Shown one piece after another: positions 33,201 through 42,962 of a stretch of 64,000 nucleotides of DNA (positions within the stretch are counted from its first letter, which is position 1; every line of letters starts with the position of its first letter). The notes below the pieces were generated by a model. It saw only the letters and a list, made by a program, of their open reading frames with translations. It did no database searches and had not been told where the DNA came from. The DNA lies in assembly GCF_000143415.4 (NCBI RefSeq), contig NW_003314292.1, forward strand, positions 188,825 to 252,824. The letters run 5' to 3'. The DNA comes from Selaginella moellendorffii. Taxonomy: Eukaryota; Streptophyta; Lycopodiopsida; Selaginellales; Selaginellaceae. Position numbers and translations under genes: made by a program.

Positions 33201-35901
33201 CACAACCTGCACAAGGTAAGGTCACGTGAGGCCTCACGCCATTTTGATTATAGATCGTTGTGAATATTCAGACACGAGGACTGAAAAGCGCACTGGTGGC
33301 GCATCGAAGAAGGACAAACAGACAAGCAATAGGAAAAAAGGAGGTACAAATTATATTTGCAATGGCGTGTGGTCTCATGCCATTCCTTGCAGGAGAAACT
33401 TCTTCAAAGGCAAAACAGGCAAGCACCAGCCAAGCTCAAACTGACAGTGGTCATAAAAAGCGAAAGCACGTTGGACAGTCGTCGAGATCAGAGGCGTTTG
33501 ATTCGAAAAGGAAGAAGGGCAACGAAAAGATGATAGGTAATGCCTCGCAGTTATGGCATGTGTGCTCATGCCATTCATTGCAGATCAAGGGCTGAGTGAA
33601 AGCAGGCAGTCACCACCTCATGACTCAGATTCCTATGGCGGACTCCCCTTCCCCAATCTCAATAGAGAGGTACAATGGATGAGGGATGCTTTTCAAGTCA
33701 GGGCCACGTTTTTCTCATCTCGTCGTCTTCGAAGGGTGCAAGAACGTGCAGAAACCATGTTAAGATAGTCGGGTGAGGATACGGTCCTAGGTCACGCACT
33801 AAAACAGGCTATGGATGTCTTGTACTTTGAGATGGAGACTCGGCCAGATGATTTTCCCAAGATGGTCCTGGAAGAACAAGCCATCCAGCCTGAGCAGCCT
33901 ATGGAAGAAATGCAGGAGGGGGATGAGGAGCCAGAGAAAGATAATGAGCAGGAAGAGCAGAAGGACGAAGAGGAGGACAAAGAAGAGGAGGACGAAGAAG
34001 AGGAGGACGAAGAGGACTTGGATGGTCCTCACAATGGTGACGATCACAATAACGACGACGGCGATGATGACGACGATGGCCAGCCTGAGGTGGCCAAAGA
34101 GCAGCGGAGGAAGGTCATACAAGACAAACCATCAGGTAAATAATAGTACATCCATTCCTAACCTTTTACCATTTCTAACATTGTCCATGTAGGTCGCAGA
34201 GCAAATGGTAAGTAGAGATTATTCAGTTGAATTTACAAACTCTAGCCTTTAGTGTCGAGGAAGGATAGTGCCAAGCAAGGGTCGAAACGTATGTCCAATC
34301 CTTTAGAATCAGCAGTGTGCCCAAGTGATATCGGTCCTAGTTCCTCAATAGCAGTTGATGGTAAATACAGTATAGTCGATTCAATGTGCTAATGAGTTTG
34401 TTTTTAGTAGCACGGGAGGATACCATCTCAATCGAAGGGAGATATTTGGACATGCATATGGATCCGCCAGTGGACTCTACTTGGCTGCAAGAGTCATCAG
34501 AGCTGGTGGAGGCTACTATCCATATCAACGCCAAGCAAGTTGACCACGCTCCACTTGATGCTGCCCATACCACTGAGTCAATCTTGTCCACGTATCCAAC
34601 TGATGGTGACCAGGCGCCATTGGACCCACATGAGGCCGCCCCAGCCGCCGAGCCGGTCGTATCCTCATTTCCAACGGACTCAACGTGTGCCCAATCGTCT
34701 GACTACGCGCCGTTGGAACCTCCCTACACCGCCCCTGCTGCCTGTTCGGTCATGTCCACTTTGCCAACGGAGGCACCAGCTGAAATGGCGTGTGATCACA
34801 CGCCATCGGAACCACCCCATGCCACTGTTGAGCCAGTTGTACCAGAGTCTACAGCTGAAATGGCATGTGCCCACACGCCATCAGATGCGATTGACCCCAC
34901 ATTGCAGAGAAGAGTATTTCCGCCCTTCACGTTTCCTCGACCAAAACCCTCTCAACGACCATCGGGAGCAACATTCGCTAATATTGTAGATGGTAAAATT
35001 GACTTGTACCATTTTTTATGCTGACACATTTCATTTCAGAGTCACGGCGAAGGTACTGTATCGTTTTTGATCTGAACGGTGTCCTTTTCTCCCATGAGCG
35101 TGGCTCGTCCTCGAATGTCATTGCACCCTCCAAAGCCTGCGGTCGCAAGTTGGTCAAAAGAGACAGATTCACATTAATCACACGGGAGAAACTACGGGAT
35201 CTAATAATGACCATGCGACACTTAAAACAGAGGGCCGGGTTCAATTTGCAATTGGGAGTTTGGACATCCATGATGCGCCACAATGCATTAACGTTGCTAC
35301 AGATGATGCACGATTAGACGCGAGTAATATTACCATTTGACTTTCTCCTAACGCAGGAGGATTGCTTGACTATGGTCCATGTGAGGGGTAGCAAGCCCAT
35401 CTTCGTCAAGCCAGAGGCTGTAGTGATGAACCGGACTGCTAGCTCAAGTGAAATCCTCATCATCGATGACTCGCCGATTAAAACTGCAGCGAACACGCAC
35501 ACATATGCAGTGCATCCCATCTCTTGCAGTATGGAAACTAGGGAGAAGAAACCGTATGTTCTGGGGGACCTTGCAAAACGGCTTGGAGCGATGGTGATAG
35601 AGAACCGGCCATCCAGGAGGTGGCTGCAGAAATCAACCAAATGGCAGATGGAACGGTATATCAGAAGCCATTTGATTGGACAGACACCAGTCATCATTTA
35701 TGGCATGTATATTGTCTAGCCAAGCACTATCCGCATCTCCATAATCTGCTAAACCGGATGGGTTCTTCGACCACTGAACATGAGCGTGGACGTATTAGAG
35801 AAGAGATGGCATTACTATTGGGTTTAAATCCTGATAGTGTGGAGAGTGATGAAATTCCAAGATTATTGTATAGGCGTTGGAGGCAAAAAATAACAGTCTG
35901 A
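30280..35901 (+). CDS. ParB/sulfiredoxin-like plus FCP1-type phosphatase fusion protein, with three TAG codons
   Basis: Predicted exons: 30280-30282, 30522-31700, 31755-33079, 33129-33215, 33254-33343, 33393-33536, 33584-34135, 34193-34207, 34253-34360, 34408-34992 and 35040-35901, about 1,650 codons. The first two introns are phase 0 and all later ones phase 1. Domains: residues about 225-310 carry YTIDVSRIDI...NHRLVSDEWVEKL...YAVSGQHSSLAM, the ParB/Srx fold signature with GQHS in place of GxxR. A Lys-rich linker and an Asp/Glu-rich stretch (about 1050-1110) follow. About 1365-1535 is an FCP1/NLI HAD phosphatase domain (VFDLNGVLFSH, VWTSMM, LIIDDSPIKTAANTH); the second Asp of DxD is Asn. In-frame TAGs lie at 32424, 33766 and 35315. 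A one-base frameshift near 35,570-35,600 separates the phosphatase from a well-formed tail ending at TGA 35901. The role is unknown; DNA binding plus phosphatase regulation is inference. Confidence 0.62.
30283..30521 (+). other. First intron of the ParB/FCP1 gene, with three palindromes
   Basis: Begins GTAAGT directly after the ATG (30280-30282) and ends TGAACAG. Palindrome copies are at 30308-30329, 30385-30406 and 30444-30465. An intron immediately after the start codon, joining ATG to GCGAGG, makes the downstream frame fully open. Confidence 0.7.
31701..31754 (+). other. 54-bp intron with palindrome (in-frame if retained)
   Basis: GTAAGC...TTGCAG, with a palindrome at 31723-31743. Its length is a multiple of three and it has no stop, so retention would add 18 residues rather than break the protein. 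Confidence 0.7.
33216..33253 (+). other. 38-bp intron made largely of the palindrome
   Basis: GTAAGG...ATTATAG, with the palindrome CACGTGAGGCCTCACGCCAT at 33223-33242. Splicing joins two open phase-1 exons. At 38 bp it is near or below the usual lower size limit for plant introns. Confidence 0.68.
33344..33392 (+). other. 49-bp intron with palindrome
   Basis: GTACAA...CTTGCAG, phase 1, palindrome at 33362-33383 ending nine bases before the acceptor AG. Confidence 0.72.
33537..33583 (+). other. 47-bp intron with palindrome
   Basis: GTAATG...CATTGCAG, phase 1, palindrome at 33553-33574, again nine bases upstream of the exon. Confidence 0.72.
34193..34207 (+). other. 15-nt micro-exon in the ParB/FCP1 gene
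   Basis: GTCGCAGAGCAAATG lies between introns 34136-34192 and 34208-34252, both phase 1 with GT/AG ends. Inclusion or skipping keeps the frame. Confidence 0.55.
34785..34881. repeat. Two palindromes inside an exon of the ParB/FCP1 gene
   Basis: 34785-34806 and 34860-34881 encode EMACDHTPS and EMACAHTPS in a Pro/Thr-rich repeat region. The perfect dyad TGGCGTGTGATCACACGCCA is at 34786-34805. Confidence 0.82.
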
Positions 35902-36319
35902 AATGGCATGTATTTATTTAAAAATGTAACTTATTATGGCATGGGGTTCCATGCCATTGTATTAATATTAAAAGACAATTCTTTGAGAGGATTTGCATTA
36001 TACTAGAAGTGTTACAGCATGTTATTGGAAGTCTACGAAGTTGTTTTATTAATAAGGGGAAAGTAAAGATTGAATGGGGACTTGGGCTCCACCTAGACTC
36101 GGAGCAACTGAGCCAATATTAAAAGGATGGAAAGAAATTAGACGACGATGACAAGGAGAAGAGAGAGGTGAAGCAGTGGCAGGGGGAGGAGAAGTGATTG
36201 AGTAGACATTTCCTTGTTTAAAATAAAATGGCATGTGCCTCAATGCAATTGAATTTTGTTATATTTATATACTATATAAAGGTTTGGAAACCTTATTTTA
36301 CAAGTGGGATAATGACAAT
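35902..36319. other. Right non-coding part of the transposon
   Basis: Holds palindromes at 35936-35957 and 36228-36249 and AT-rich sequence up to the right TIR. No gene seen. Confidence 0.7.
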
Positions 36320-36343
36320 TCCCACTTTAACGAAATAGAGCTT
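36320..36343 (-). repeat. Right terminal inverted repeat (24 bp)
   Basis: Perfect reverse complement of 23948-23971. AATG follows at 36344-36347, matching 23944-23947. Confidence 0.9.
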
Positions 36344-37930
36344 AATGTATCTATTGAAGAAGTGAAAATGTTGGCGACATAAAAAGTTTGTAATTGATAT
36401 AACACATTAGATGAAACGTGCCTTAGGAGGAACTAAACAAAGATGATAACTACTTTTGACTTGACAAATATAAGGTTTCATATAGAAAAACTCCATCACT
36501 TAGCAAAGGTAGATTTCCCTCAAGAGACACATGACTAATGGGTGGTGGACCTCTTAGAGCAACCAAACCAGTAGAAGAATTGAGGAGTGCCAAAGTATGA
36601 TAATAGCTTTCATTTTTAGTATGAGAGGTAAAGTTGGATCACCAAGATTTTGGAGTTTGTATAAAATGAGGTAAAAAAGGCATTTCCAAATTGTCTCTTT
36701 TTAGAAGATCACACACCATTAAGCCTCGAGAATGTTTACAAGTACTTTTTATACTACTACTAAACACTTAACTTTTTTATAGGTACTTCAAAAAGCTCAT
36801 AGCAAATGGATGGATTCGTAGCTTACCAAAAATTGCAAAATTCTCGAATAATAAAGATAAAAATAGAACAATGTTTGAGGAGTGTTTCATCCCCACAATG
36901 ACACCATTTGAATTCAAGAACTGTCTATGATGGCTTGACTGGACCTTAGGTGAGTGTCCAAAGTTTGAGAAAATGGATTTCAAGAGAGGGGCAAGTAAAC
37001 ATGATTTAGAGGTAAATACAAAAGTGAAGGACATAGGGGAAATGATAGCAAAGGTAGTGACAAAAGGGAATAGGAAGGTGTTGAGGAAGAAGAAGGGAAT
37101 TGATCTTTTGAAAGCCTCAAAAACCACACCATAAACGAAGCAAAAAAAGGAAGGACTAGGCAATCCAATGTAGATTGTCATTTCAGCATGAAAGAGGAAG
37201 CTTAGTATTAGTGAGCTCTTCGAGATAGTGACATTAAAAAAGCTCAACACAAACTAAGAAGCAGTGAAGGAGTTCCTCAAGATGATAGGAACTAAATTTA
37301 CAAAGAAGAATAACCTCCGAAACTATAGAGTGCACTTTGTACTATGTGCGCTACCTCATAACTCATCTCCAAGATTTGCCACAGCAGCCTTCTACCATTG
37401 GGACCTCTATGACAAAGGCTTTGAATTTATTTATGAAACTACGAAGCCATTGTATAACGATGACACCAACATGGTTACAAGGTCAGAGATAAATCCAAAC
37501 TTTCTTGGCTTTCTCAAAGTACAAGTACTTCTTGGCTTTTAAACTTTTTCAATGGCACAGAAAGCACCCTTCTCACAGTGGAACAATGGCCATTATGTAC
37601 TATCATTAGAACAAGATCAAGAAGTTGCAAACTATATTAAATAAAGACAGTTGGAAGAGAAAGAAACTTCAATGCTACAACCAAAGGGGAAGAAAGTGAT
37701 AAAGACACACCATAAGGGTTTTCAACCGCAAATTGGTAGAGGAAAATCCATTAGAGGACTCTAATTAAAATAATGTATATATATCTTTTGACTAATATAA
37801 AGTAATATTTTTTTTAAAAAATATCTATACTTTAAAGAAAACATTAGGAAGTACTTATATTAAATGAAAGTAAACCCACACTATAAAATGAAACTTGAAA
37901 GCTGACCCACACTATAAAATCCACTCATAT
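36344..37930 (+). pseudogene. Decayed coding sequence, right flank of the transposon
   Basis: Fragments of a long protein are visible on the plus strand. After an acceptor at 36,780, YFKKLIANGWIRSLPKI...MFEECFIPTMTPFEFKNC is open until 36929. Then GECPKFEKMDFKRGAS...KGNRKVLRKKKG, and 37264-37542 encodes a 92-residue open stretch (NNLRNYRVHFVLCALPHN). The family is not recognised. The frame runs on from 23,947 after excision, so both flanks are halves of one older sequence. Confidence 0.45.
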
Positions 37931-37931
37931 A

Positions 37932-38246
37932 TTAAACTATCACTTCATCTTTGTCTTCTTCCATATCATCTTCATAATAGTAGTCGATATAAGATGTGAT
38001 AAATTCTTCAGCTGCCCTTGTCTTCCTTGGACGTCCTTTTACTTTCTCTTCCTCAGAGTTCAAGCTTAAAATTATATATATTGGAAGATAATAAAAAGTG
38101 TTTATCACACAATGAGACAGCCTTGCTTTGTAGACAGATTGCTTGTTCTTGGGAAACAAAATTTTGGCATCGGAAGACAAAGGCTTTGGAGACAAAGCTT
38201 TAGAGATGAAGTCTTTGGAGAAAAAGGCTTTGGAGACAAGGTGCAC
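37932..38246 (-). CDS. Short basic/acidic hypothetical frame with AT-hook-like motif
   Basis: A 104-codon frame includes VKGRPRKTRAAEEF, an AT-hook core (GRP flanked by basic residues), and an acidic tail. It may be the last exon of a decayed transposon gene rather than a host gene. The first half overlaps a short tandem repeat around 38170-38240 (units of GGCTTTGGAGACAAAG) and is less credible. Confidence 0.3.
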   Translation of the reverse strand: MHLVSKAFFSKDFISKALSPKPLSSDAKILFPKNKQSVYKARLSHCVINTFYYLPIYIILSLNSEEEKVKGRPRKTRAAEEFITSYIDYYYEDDMEEDKDEVIV

Positions 38247-38550
38247 ATAAAGACCCTAAATACCTTTTGAAATTGAAGAACTCAAAGGCAGCAAATCCAA
38301 TCCATGCAGAGAGGGGAGGCCATGGCAAAGAGGAAGGGGACCATTCTGAAAATGGTGGGGCTCACCAATCCACCCAGAACTAGAACAAAGAAACCCTAAA
38401 CACTAAAAATATGTTGTGTAAAGCTGTGAGTCATCCTTAAACATTGGAAAAACAAAACCAAATCCACCAATGGGGATTTAGTCATATTTAAAAAACCCAA
38501 GCAAACATTCATAACCTAAACCTATACATGTAACATCCAAAGCACTAGTT

Positions 38551-40470
38551 ATCAACAGCGCACAAGATGGTCAAAGTTTGAATTAATTTCATATTTAGGG
38601 AGTAATATTCTTTTAATGTTACTAAATTCTAAAATATGCATTATACTTATCATCACATATTCCAAATAAATTCGAATATTAAACATATATTCAGTCCTTG
38701 GGCATGAAAAACCCTTAAAATGGAAATCCTCACTATCCTCAAGACACATCCTTCTGTAGAGCTGGAGAGCTTCCCAGCTATGCCCAAACTGGGCATGGGC
38801 CAAAATCATGGCACTCCAAGACACTGTGTCTCCATCTCCTGAAACAAAGCTCTAGCTTCTTCAAGGCTGCCACCTTTTGCATACATGTTAAATGGCACGA
38901 CTTGGTCGCTTGTACCACACTGGAGCGATTGAGAAAGAATTTCCTTCCCAAACCGGAGGCCAGAGGAGCTCGCACAAGCGACGAGAACGGTGGAAAACGT
39001 CTTGACTCCATCAAGTTCCATCCTTCTCAGGAGCTTAAAAGCTTCAAGAAAATCACCGGCGTGGGAATTTGCTGCAATCGTAGCGTTCCAGCTGACATGA
39101 TCTCTGCTGCTCACCCTGTTGAAACCATCTCTAGCTTCTGTAGTGCCCTTTGCATACGTGCGTTCTGAGAACCAAGTCGGAATTGAGCTGCCGGGAAATG
39201 ATCTGCGGATGTATAGTTCGGCTGTGCAAAAAAAAAAACCACTATCGCCGAAAGAACAGCACAATCCCAGAATATTACAATATACCATTTTCGCAATGCC
39301 TTTTCTTGGCAAATGCTGGTAGCATTGAGTTCCAGGAGTCACATCTCTCACAGCCATGGAATGAAAACACCTCTCAAGCTTCGCCCAAAGAGCCAGATTT
39401 TACGTACATGCTCACGAGTGTTCTGGATCACCACATCGCAATGCAATCCATGCGCTGGGGGATCGCCCGCCCCTGTCCGAGAGCGCCCGCCTTGCAGCAC
39501 GCACCAGAGACGAACTCATCGGCGAAAGCCCCCTCCATTCCATGAAAGATCTGGAGAGCCTCCCAAGGATGCCCATTCTGGGCATATGCGGAGATCATCA
39601 TCGTTCAGTTGAAAACGTTCTTGGCGGTGATGTGATCAAAGGCAGCGCGGGCCAGCGGCGCGCTCCGGTACTGCCATACATCTTCAAGATGATATTCCCG
39701 AGCAGCGTGCCCGAATCCTGCCCAGAGTCTCGCACCCACGCCATGCCCTGTGCATTGCAGGGTCGCGGATGCCTGGATCGAGGCTCGCGTTGTGTGAGGA
39801 GCAGTCGATGTCGTTCCGCAAGGCTCGGCATTGGCTGTCCAAGAACTGCACTCATCAATCATGCCTCCCACGATTTCTTGGCAAAGGAGCATTCGATCGC
39901 TTCGAGTAGGATTGAAAACTATAAGCTCCCCACGAGAGGATCCTCGTTTGTGGTTTCGATTTCAAGGCGATCGTTGCCATTGGTGGCACATGTATAAGAT
40001 GGACCCAGAGAAGCTTTTCACAGGATGAAGAACAGGACTGTTTTGTTTTGGAACACGACGACAACAGCATATGCCCAAAGAGGGGAGTTTTTTTAGGGGA
40101 TCCGAGTCGGTGCTTTCGATGCTAGCGGCGTGCTCCAAGCAGAATGAGAAGCCACGGAGAGAAAATCCTCGAGGCGGATCGATCAAGTAAGCTATATGTG
40201 CATCCTCCAGACTTGTTCTCTTGGAACACTTAGCTCGATGCTCCAGTATGTTCGAGCATAGATATATATCCACACATCACTAACTTCGGCCAGTTCTGGA
40301 GCACCGCAGGTGTGCTCTGGATCCCTTGGCATGGGCGTGGTTGCTTTACGAGGCCGAGGCAAGCTGGATGAAGTTGCTTGGAAGTGTTTGCTCTCGGCGT
40401 GTAACAATCATGGGGATGCCAGTCGAGGAGCCACCTAGCGAAGCAAGTTCTTCGTTCCGAGTCTGGGAGA
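38551..40470 (-). pseudogene. Decayed PLS-class PPR gene
   Basis: Minus-strand fragments in several frames are typical PPR helices. They include MSAYAQNGHPWEALQIF-like sequence near 39,540-39,600, HVSWNATIAANSHAGDFLEAFKLLRRMELDGVKTFSTVLVACAS (about 38,930-39,090) and SWSAMILAHAQFGHSWEALQLYRRM (about 38,750-38,824). Frame changes and stops separate them, so no functional protein is possible. It lies upstream of two intact PPR genes on the same strand and is probably a dead tandem relative. Confidence 0.72.
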
Positions 40471-41312
40471 TCAGCTTCTTAATAAGTTCTCGTCTCCCAG
40501 ACCAGGTGAAATAGGCAAAACGCTTGTTGTAAGTCATGTCTCTTTTCCTTTCTCGCTGTTTCAATGATTATTAGCGTTAATTTCTGGACAGCAGCACTGG
40601 CATGAAAACTGTGACGTTTCCAGGCATAAGGTATGGTCCTCCTTAGAAGAACCACTTTGTGGTCTCATGCCTCCAGCTGGGCGCTAATGACCCTCCTTTT
40701 GTGTTTCTGTTATTCAGTTTTGCCCAAAAGGGTGACAGGAAAACAGGCAAGTTTTCCGATCACGCGTTATTTCTTGCATGACACATTTTGTAGCTTGCTA
40801 GGACAAGTCACGAGAATTTTTATGCAAAAGTCCAAGATGAGTTCTAACATTTTTCTTTCTGGTAGAGAGTATTTACAACCATGAGGTATAGTTTTCTTTT
40901 TTCCAGTTTTTTTTCTTCCCTTTTCTAAAGCTAATTTACTTATCCTTGGTATAGATTTAGGAACAAAGTTTTTGGCAAAGGAAAGGGTGTCGTGACTAAA
41001 TCATTCCAAGTGCATAGAACTTTATTCCAGATCACATCATATCATCATTCATCCCAACAAGCTCCACTGATCGCTTTTTGAATCATTAGTAATTACAAAC
41101 AAGGTTCTGATAATTTCTTGCAAAGAAACAACATGAATGGATTATTACTTTGCTTCCGCAGATCCTTGAAAGAAATCTTTGATACTTCTGAGAGTTTAAT
41201 GCTTTAAAGAAGGTCTCAAGAACGCAGTTTCTTCACTTGTTGACTTCTGGAGGTGGTTTCCAGAATATCTTCTTGTGAAATATAAACCTTGTGACAGTGT
41301 CCTGACAATGAC
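40471..41312. other. Intergenic, no gene seen
   Basis: Short frames only. Probably contains the promoter and 5' UTR of the O-glucosyltransferase gene that begins at 41313. Confidence 0.6.
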
Positions 41313-42962
41313 ATGATCAAATTTTTCTTTCAACCTCCTGGTCCCTACCATAGTGCTGTCCAAGCACCAGGCACTCTAGAACTACAACAAGCTCACGACT
41401 CCTTGTTTGGCTGCAAAGGCAGAGTCTTTTCACTTCTCCAAAACATGACTCTCAAGAACAAGATCATCGTCACAAGCCTTGGAATCGCCTTTCTCTTGCT
41501 GGTCATCCAGCTCCCCTTGGAAGTTCCTCAGGTGTGAGAGTGAGAGACAGAGAGAGAGAAAGAGAGAGAGTAGTAGCCAGAATTTCTAACTCACTGAGAT
41601 TTCTTAGCAATTTCAGCTCAATTCCGTCAATTCCACGTTAGAGGAGCTCCACAATTGCAACTTCTCGGCTCAAGCCCAAGGCAAATGCCCGGATTACTTC
41701 AAGTGGATCGAGCGCGACCTCTCTCCCTGGAAGAACACAGGGATCTCACAGGGGGATTTGCAAGAAGCCAAGTCCAAGGCGGACTTTCGTGTGGTGATCG
41801 TCGATGGCAAGCTATACATGGAGCGATACAGGTATTGCTACCAGACCCGGGCACAGTACACGCTGTGGGGGATTCGTATGCTTCTCGAGGAATTCCCGGG
41901 ACAAGTTCCAGACTTGGAGCTCATGTTTATGTGTGGAGATCGCCCACAAGTTTTGCGGAAGAACTACTCAAGCAATTCGGTCAAGCGAAGATGGCCACCG
42001 CCTCCTCTTTTCTCTTACTGCACTACGCGGGACGAGCACTACGATATTGTTTTTCCAGATTGGTCTTTCTGGGGCTGGTAAATTTTTTTATTCTTTTTAG
42101 AAGTTATATTTTTAATAGTATCATTTAGGCCAGAGGTGAATATTGCTCCCTGGACTGTGGAGAGGGAGAAGATCTTTTCTGGAGCTGAAAAGATTAAGTG
42201 GCTCCAAAGGGAGCCAATTGCGCAGTGGAAAGGAAATACTTGGATGGGAAAAATTCGGCCAATGCTGGTGCAATGCAATTCTTCCACAAGCATTCTTGTG
42301 TATCATCAGGTGATTTTTTCATGATCTGTTTCATACCATTTTTCTAATTCTTGGTATTGCTAGAACTGGGATGAAGAAATTAAAAATAATTTCAGCTCTT
42401 CTGATCTATCCAAGCAATGCTCATATAGGTGGTGCTGGTTTTATCTTTCAGTGGAATGAATTAATATTCTTTTTGCAGGTACAAAGTTTATGTTGAAGGA
42501 ATTGGCTGGTCCGTGAGTCTGAAGTATGTGATGTCTTGTGGATCAACAATGCTTCAAATCGATCCTCAGTATTTAGAATTTTATTCTAGATCACTGATCC
42601 CATACCTCCACTTCATCCCAGTAAGGAAAACCAAAATATGTCAATCAATTCAGGAAGCGGTAGAATGGGGAAACACTTTTCCACACAAAGTAAGGACATA
42701 ATTAGTGGAAAGAAATTTTTTAATTTAACTTTTCTTACAGGCTTTATCACTGGGAAGATGTGCACAGAATTTCTTGCAAGAACAACTGACAATGGACTAT
42801 GTATATGAGTATATGCTACTTCTACTCCAACGCTATGCAAAATTGCTGAAGTTCAAGCCAGTTCCACTACAAGGGGTGCAAGCAATGAGCTTAGATTCTA
42901 ATCTGCCATGGCATAGCCCTTCTAAGCAACGGCTACCTTTAATTCCTTGTAGTGTGTGTTAA
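41313..42962 (+). CDS. Rumi/KDELC-like protein O-glucosyltransferase (CAP10 domain)
   Basis: Six exons: 41313-41532, 41617-42077, 42129-42309, 42364-42428, 42479-42689 and 42741-42962, all with GT-AG introns of 50-84 bp and intact phases (about 450 residues). A type II signal anchor (IIVTSLGIAFLLLVIQL) follows a short cytosolic N-terminus. The CAP10/Glyco_transf_90 domain then shows CPDYFKWIERDL, RVVIVDGKLYMERY, WGIRMLLEEFPGQVPDLELMFMCGDRP, YDIVFPDWSFWGWPEVNI, WKGNTW and YKVYVEGIGWSVSLKY. Plant members act in the Golgi on cell-wall or secreted glycoprotein substrates; animal rumi adds glucose or xylose to serine in EGF repeats. The first ATG is used; an in-frame ATG (MTLKNK) lies just before the anchor. 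Confidence 0.85.

Larger units (their letters stand above)
23948..36343. mobile_element. 12.4 kb TIR DNA transposon with DUF7869-type and ParB/FCP1 genes
   Basis: Perfect 24-bp terminal inverted repeats at 23948-23971 and 36320-36343 (outer end AAGCTCTATTTCG). AATG lies directly outside both ends (23944-23947 and 36344-36347), a 4-bp target duplication. Two divergent multi-exon genes fill it: minus 24563-27704 and plus 30280-35901, with a 2.6 kb central region between them. About 20 copies of a 22-bp palindrome occur within the TIRs and none was noticed outside. The sequence joining the two flanks keeps an open frame. The superfamily is uncertain; the TIR start and 4-bp duplication do not match a superfamily I can name with confidence. 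Confidence 0.83.

Noticed and set aside
33799-34122. Val/Leu/Ile-rich minus-strand frame that looks membrane-spanning
   Set aside because: It is the reverse translation of the Asp/Glu-rich exon of the ParB/FCP1 gene.
24491-36249. CRISPR-like array reading of the regularly recurring palindrome
   Set aside because: Spacing is irregular (50 bp to 1.5 kb), the DNA is eukaryotic and there are no spacers of uniform size.
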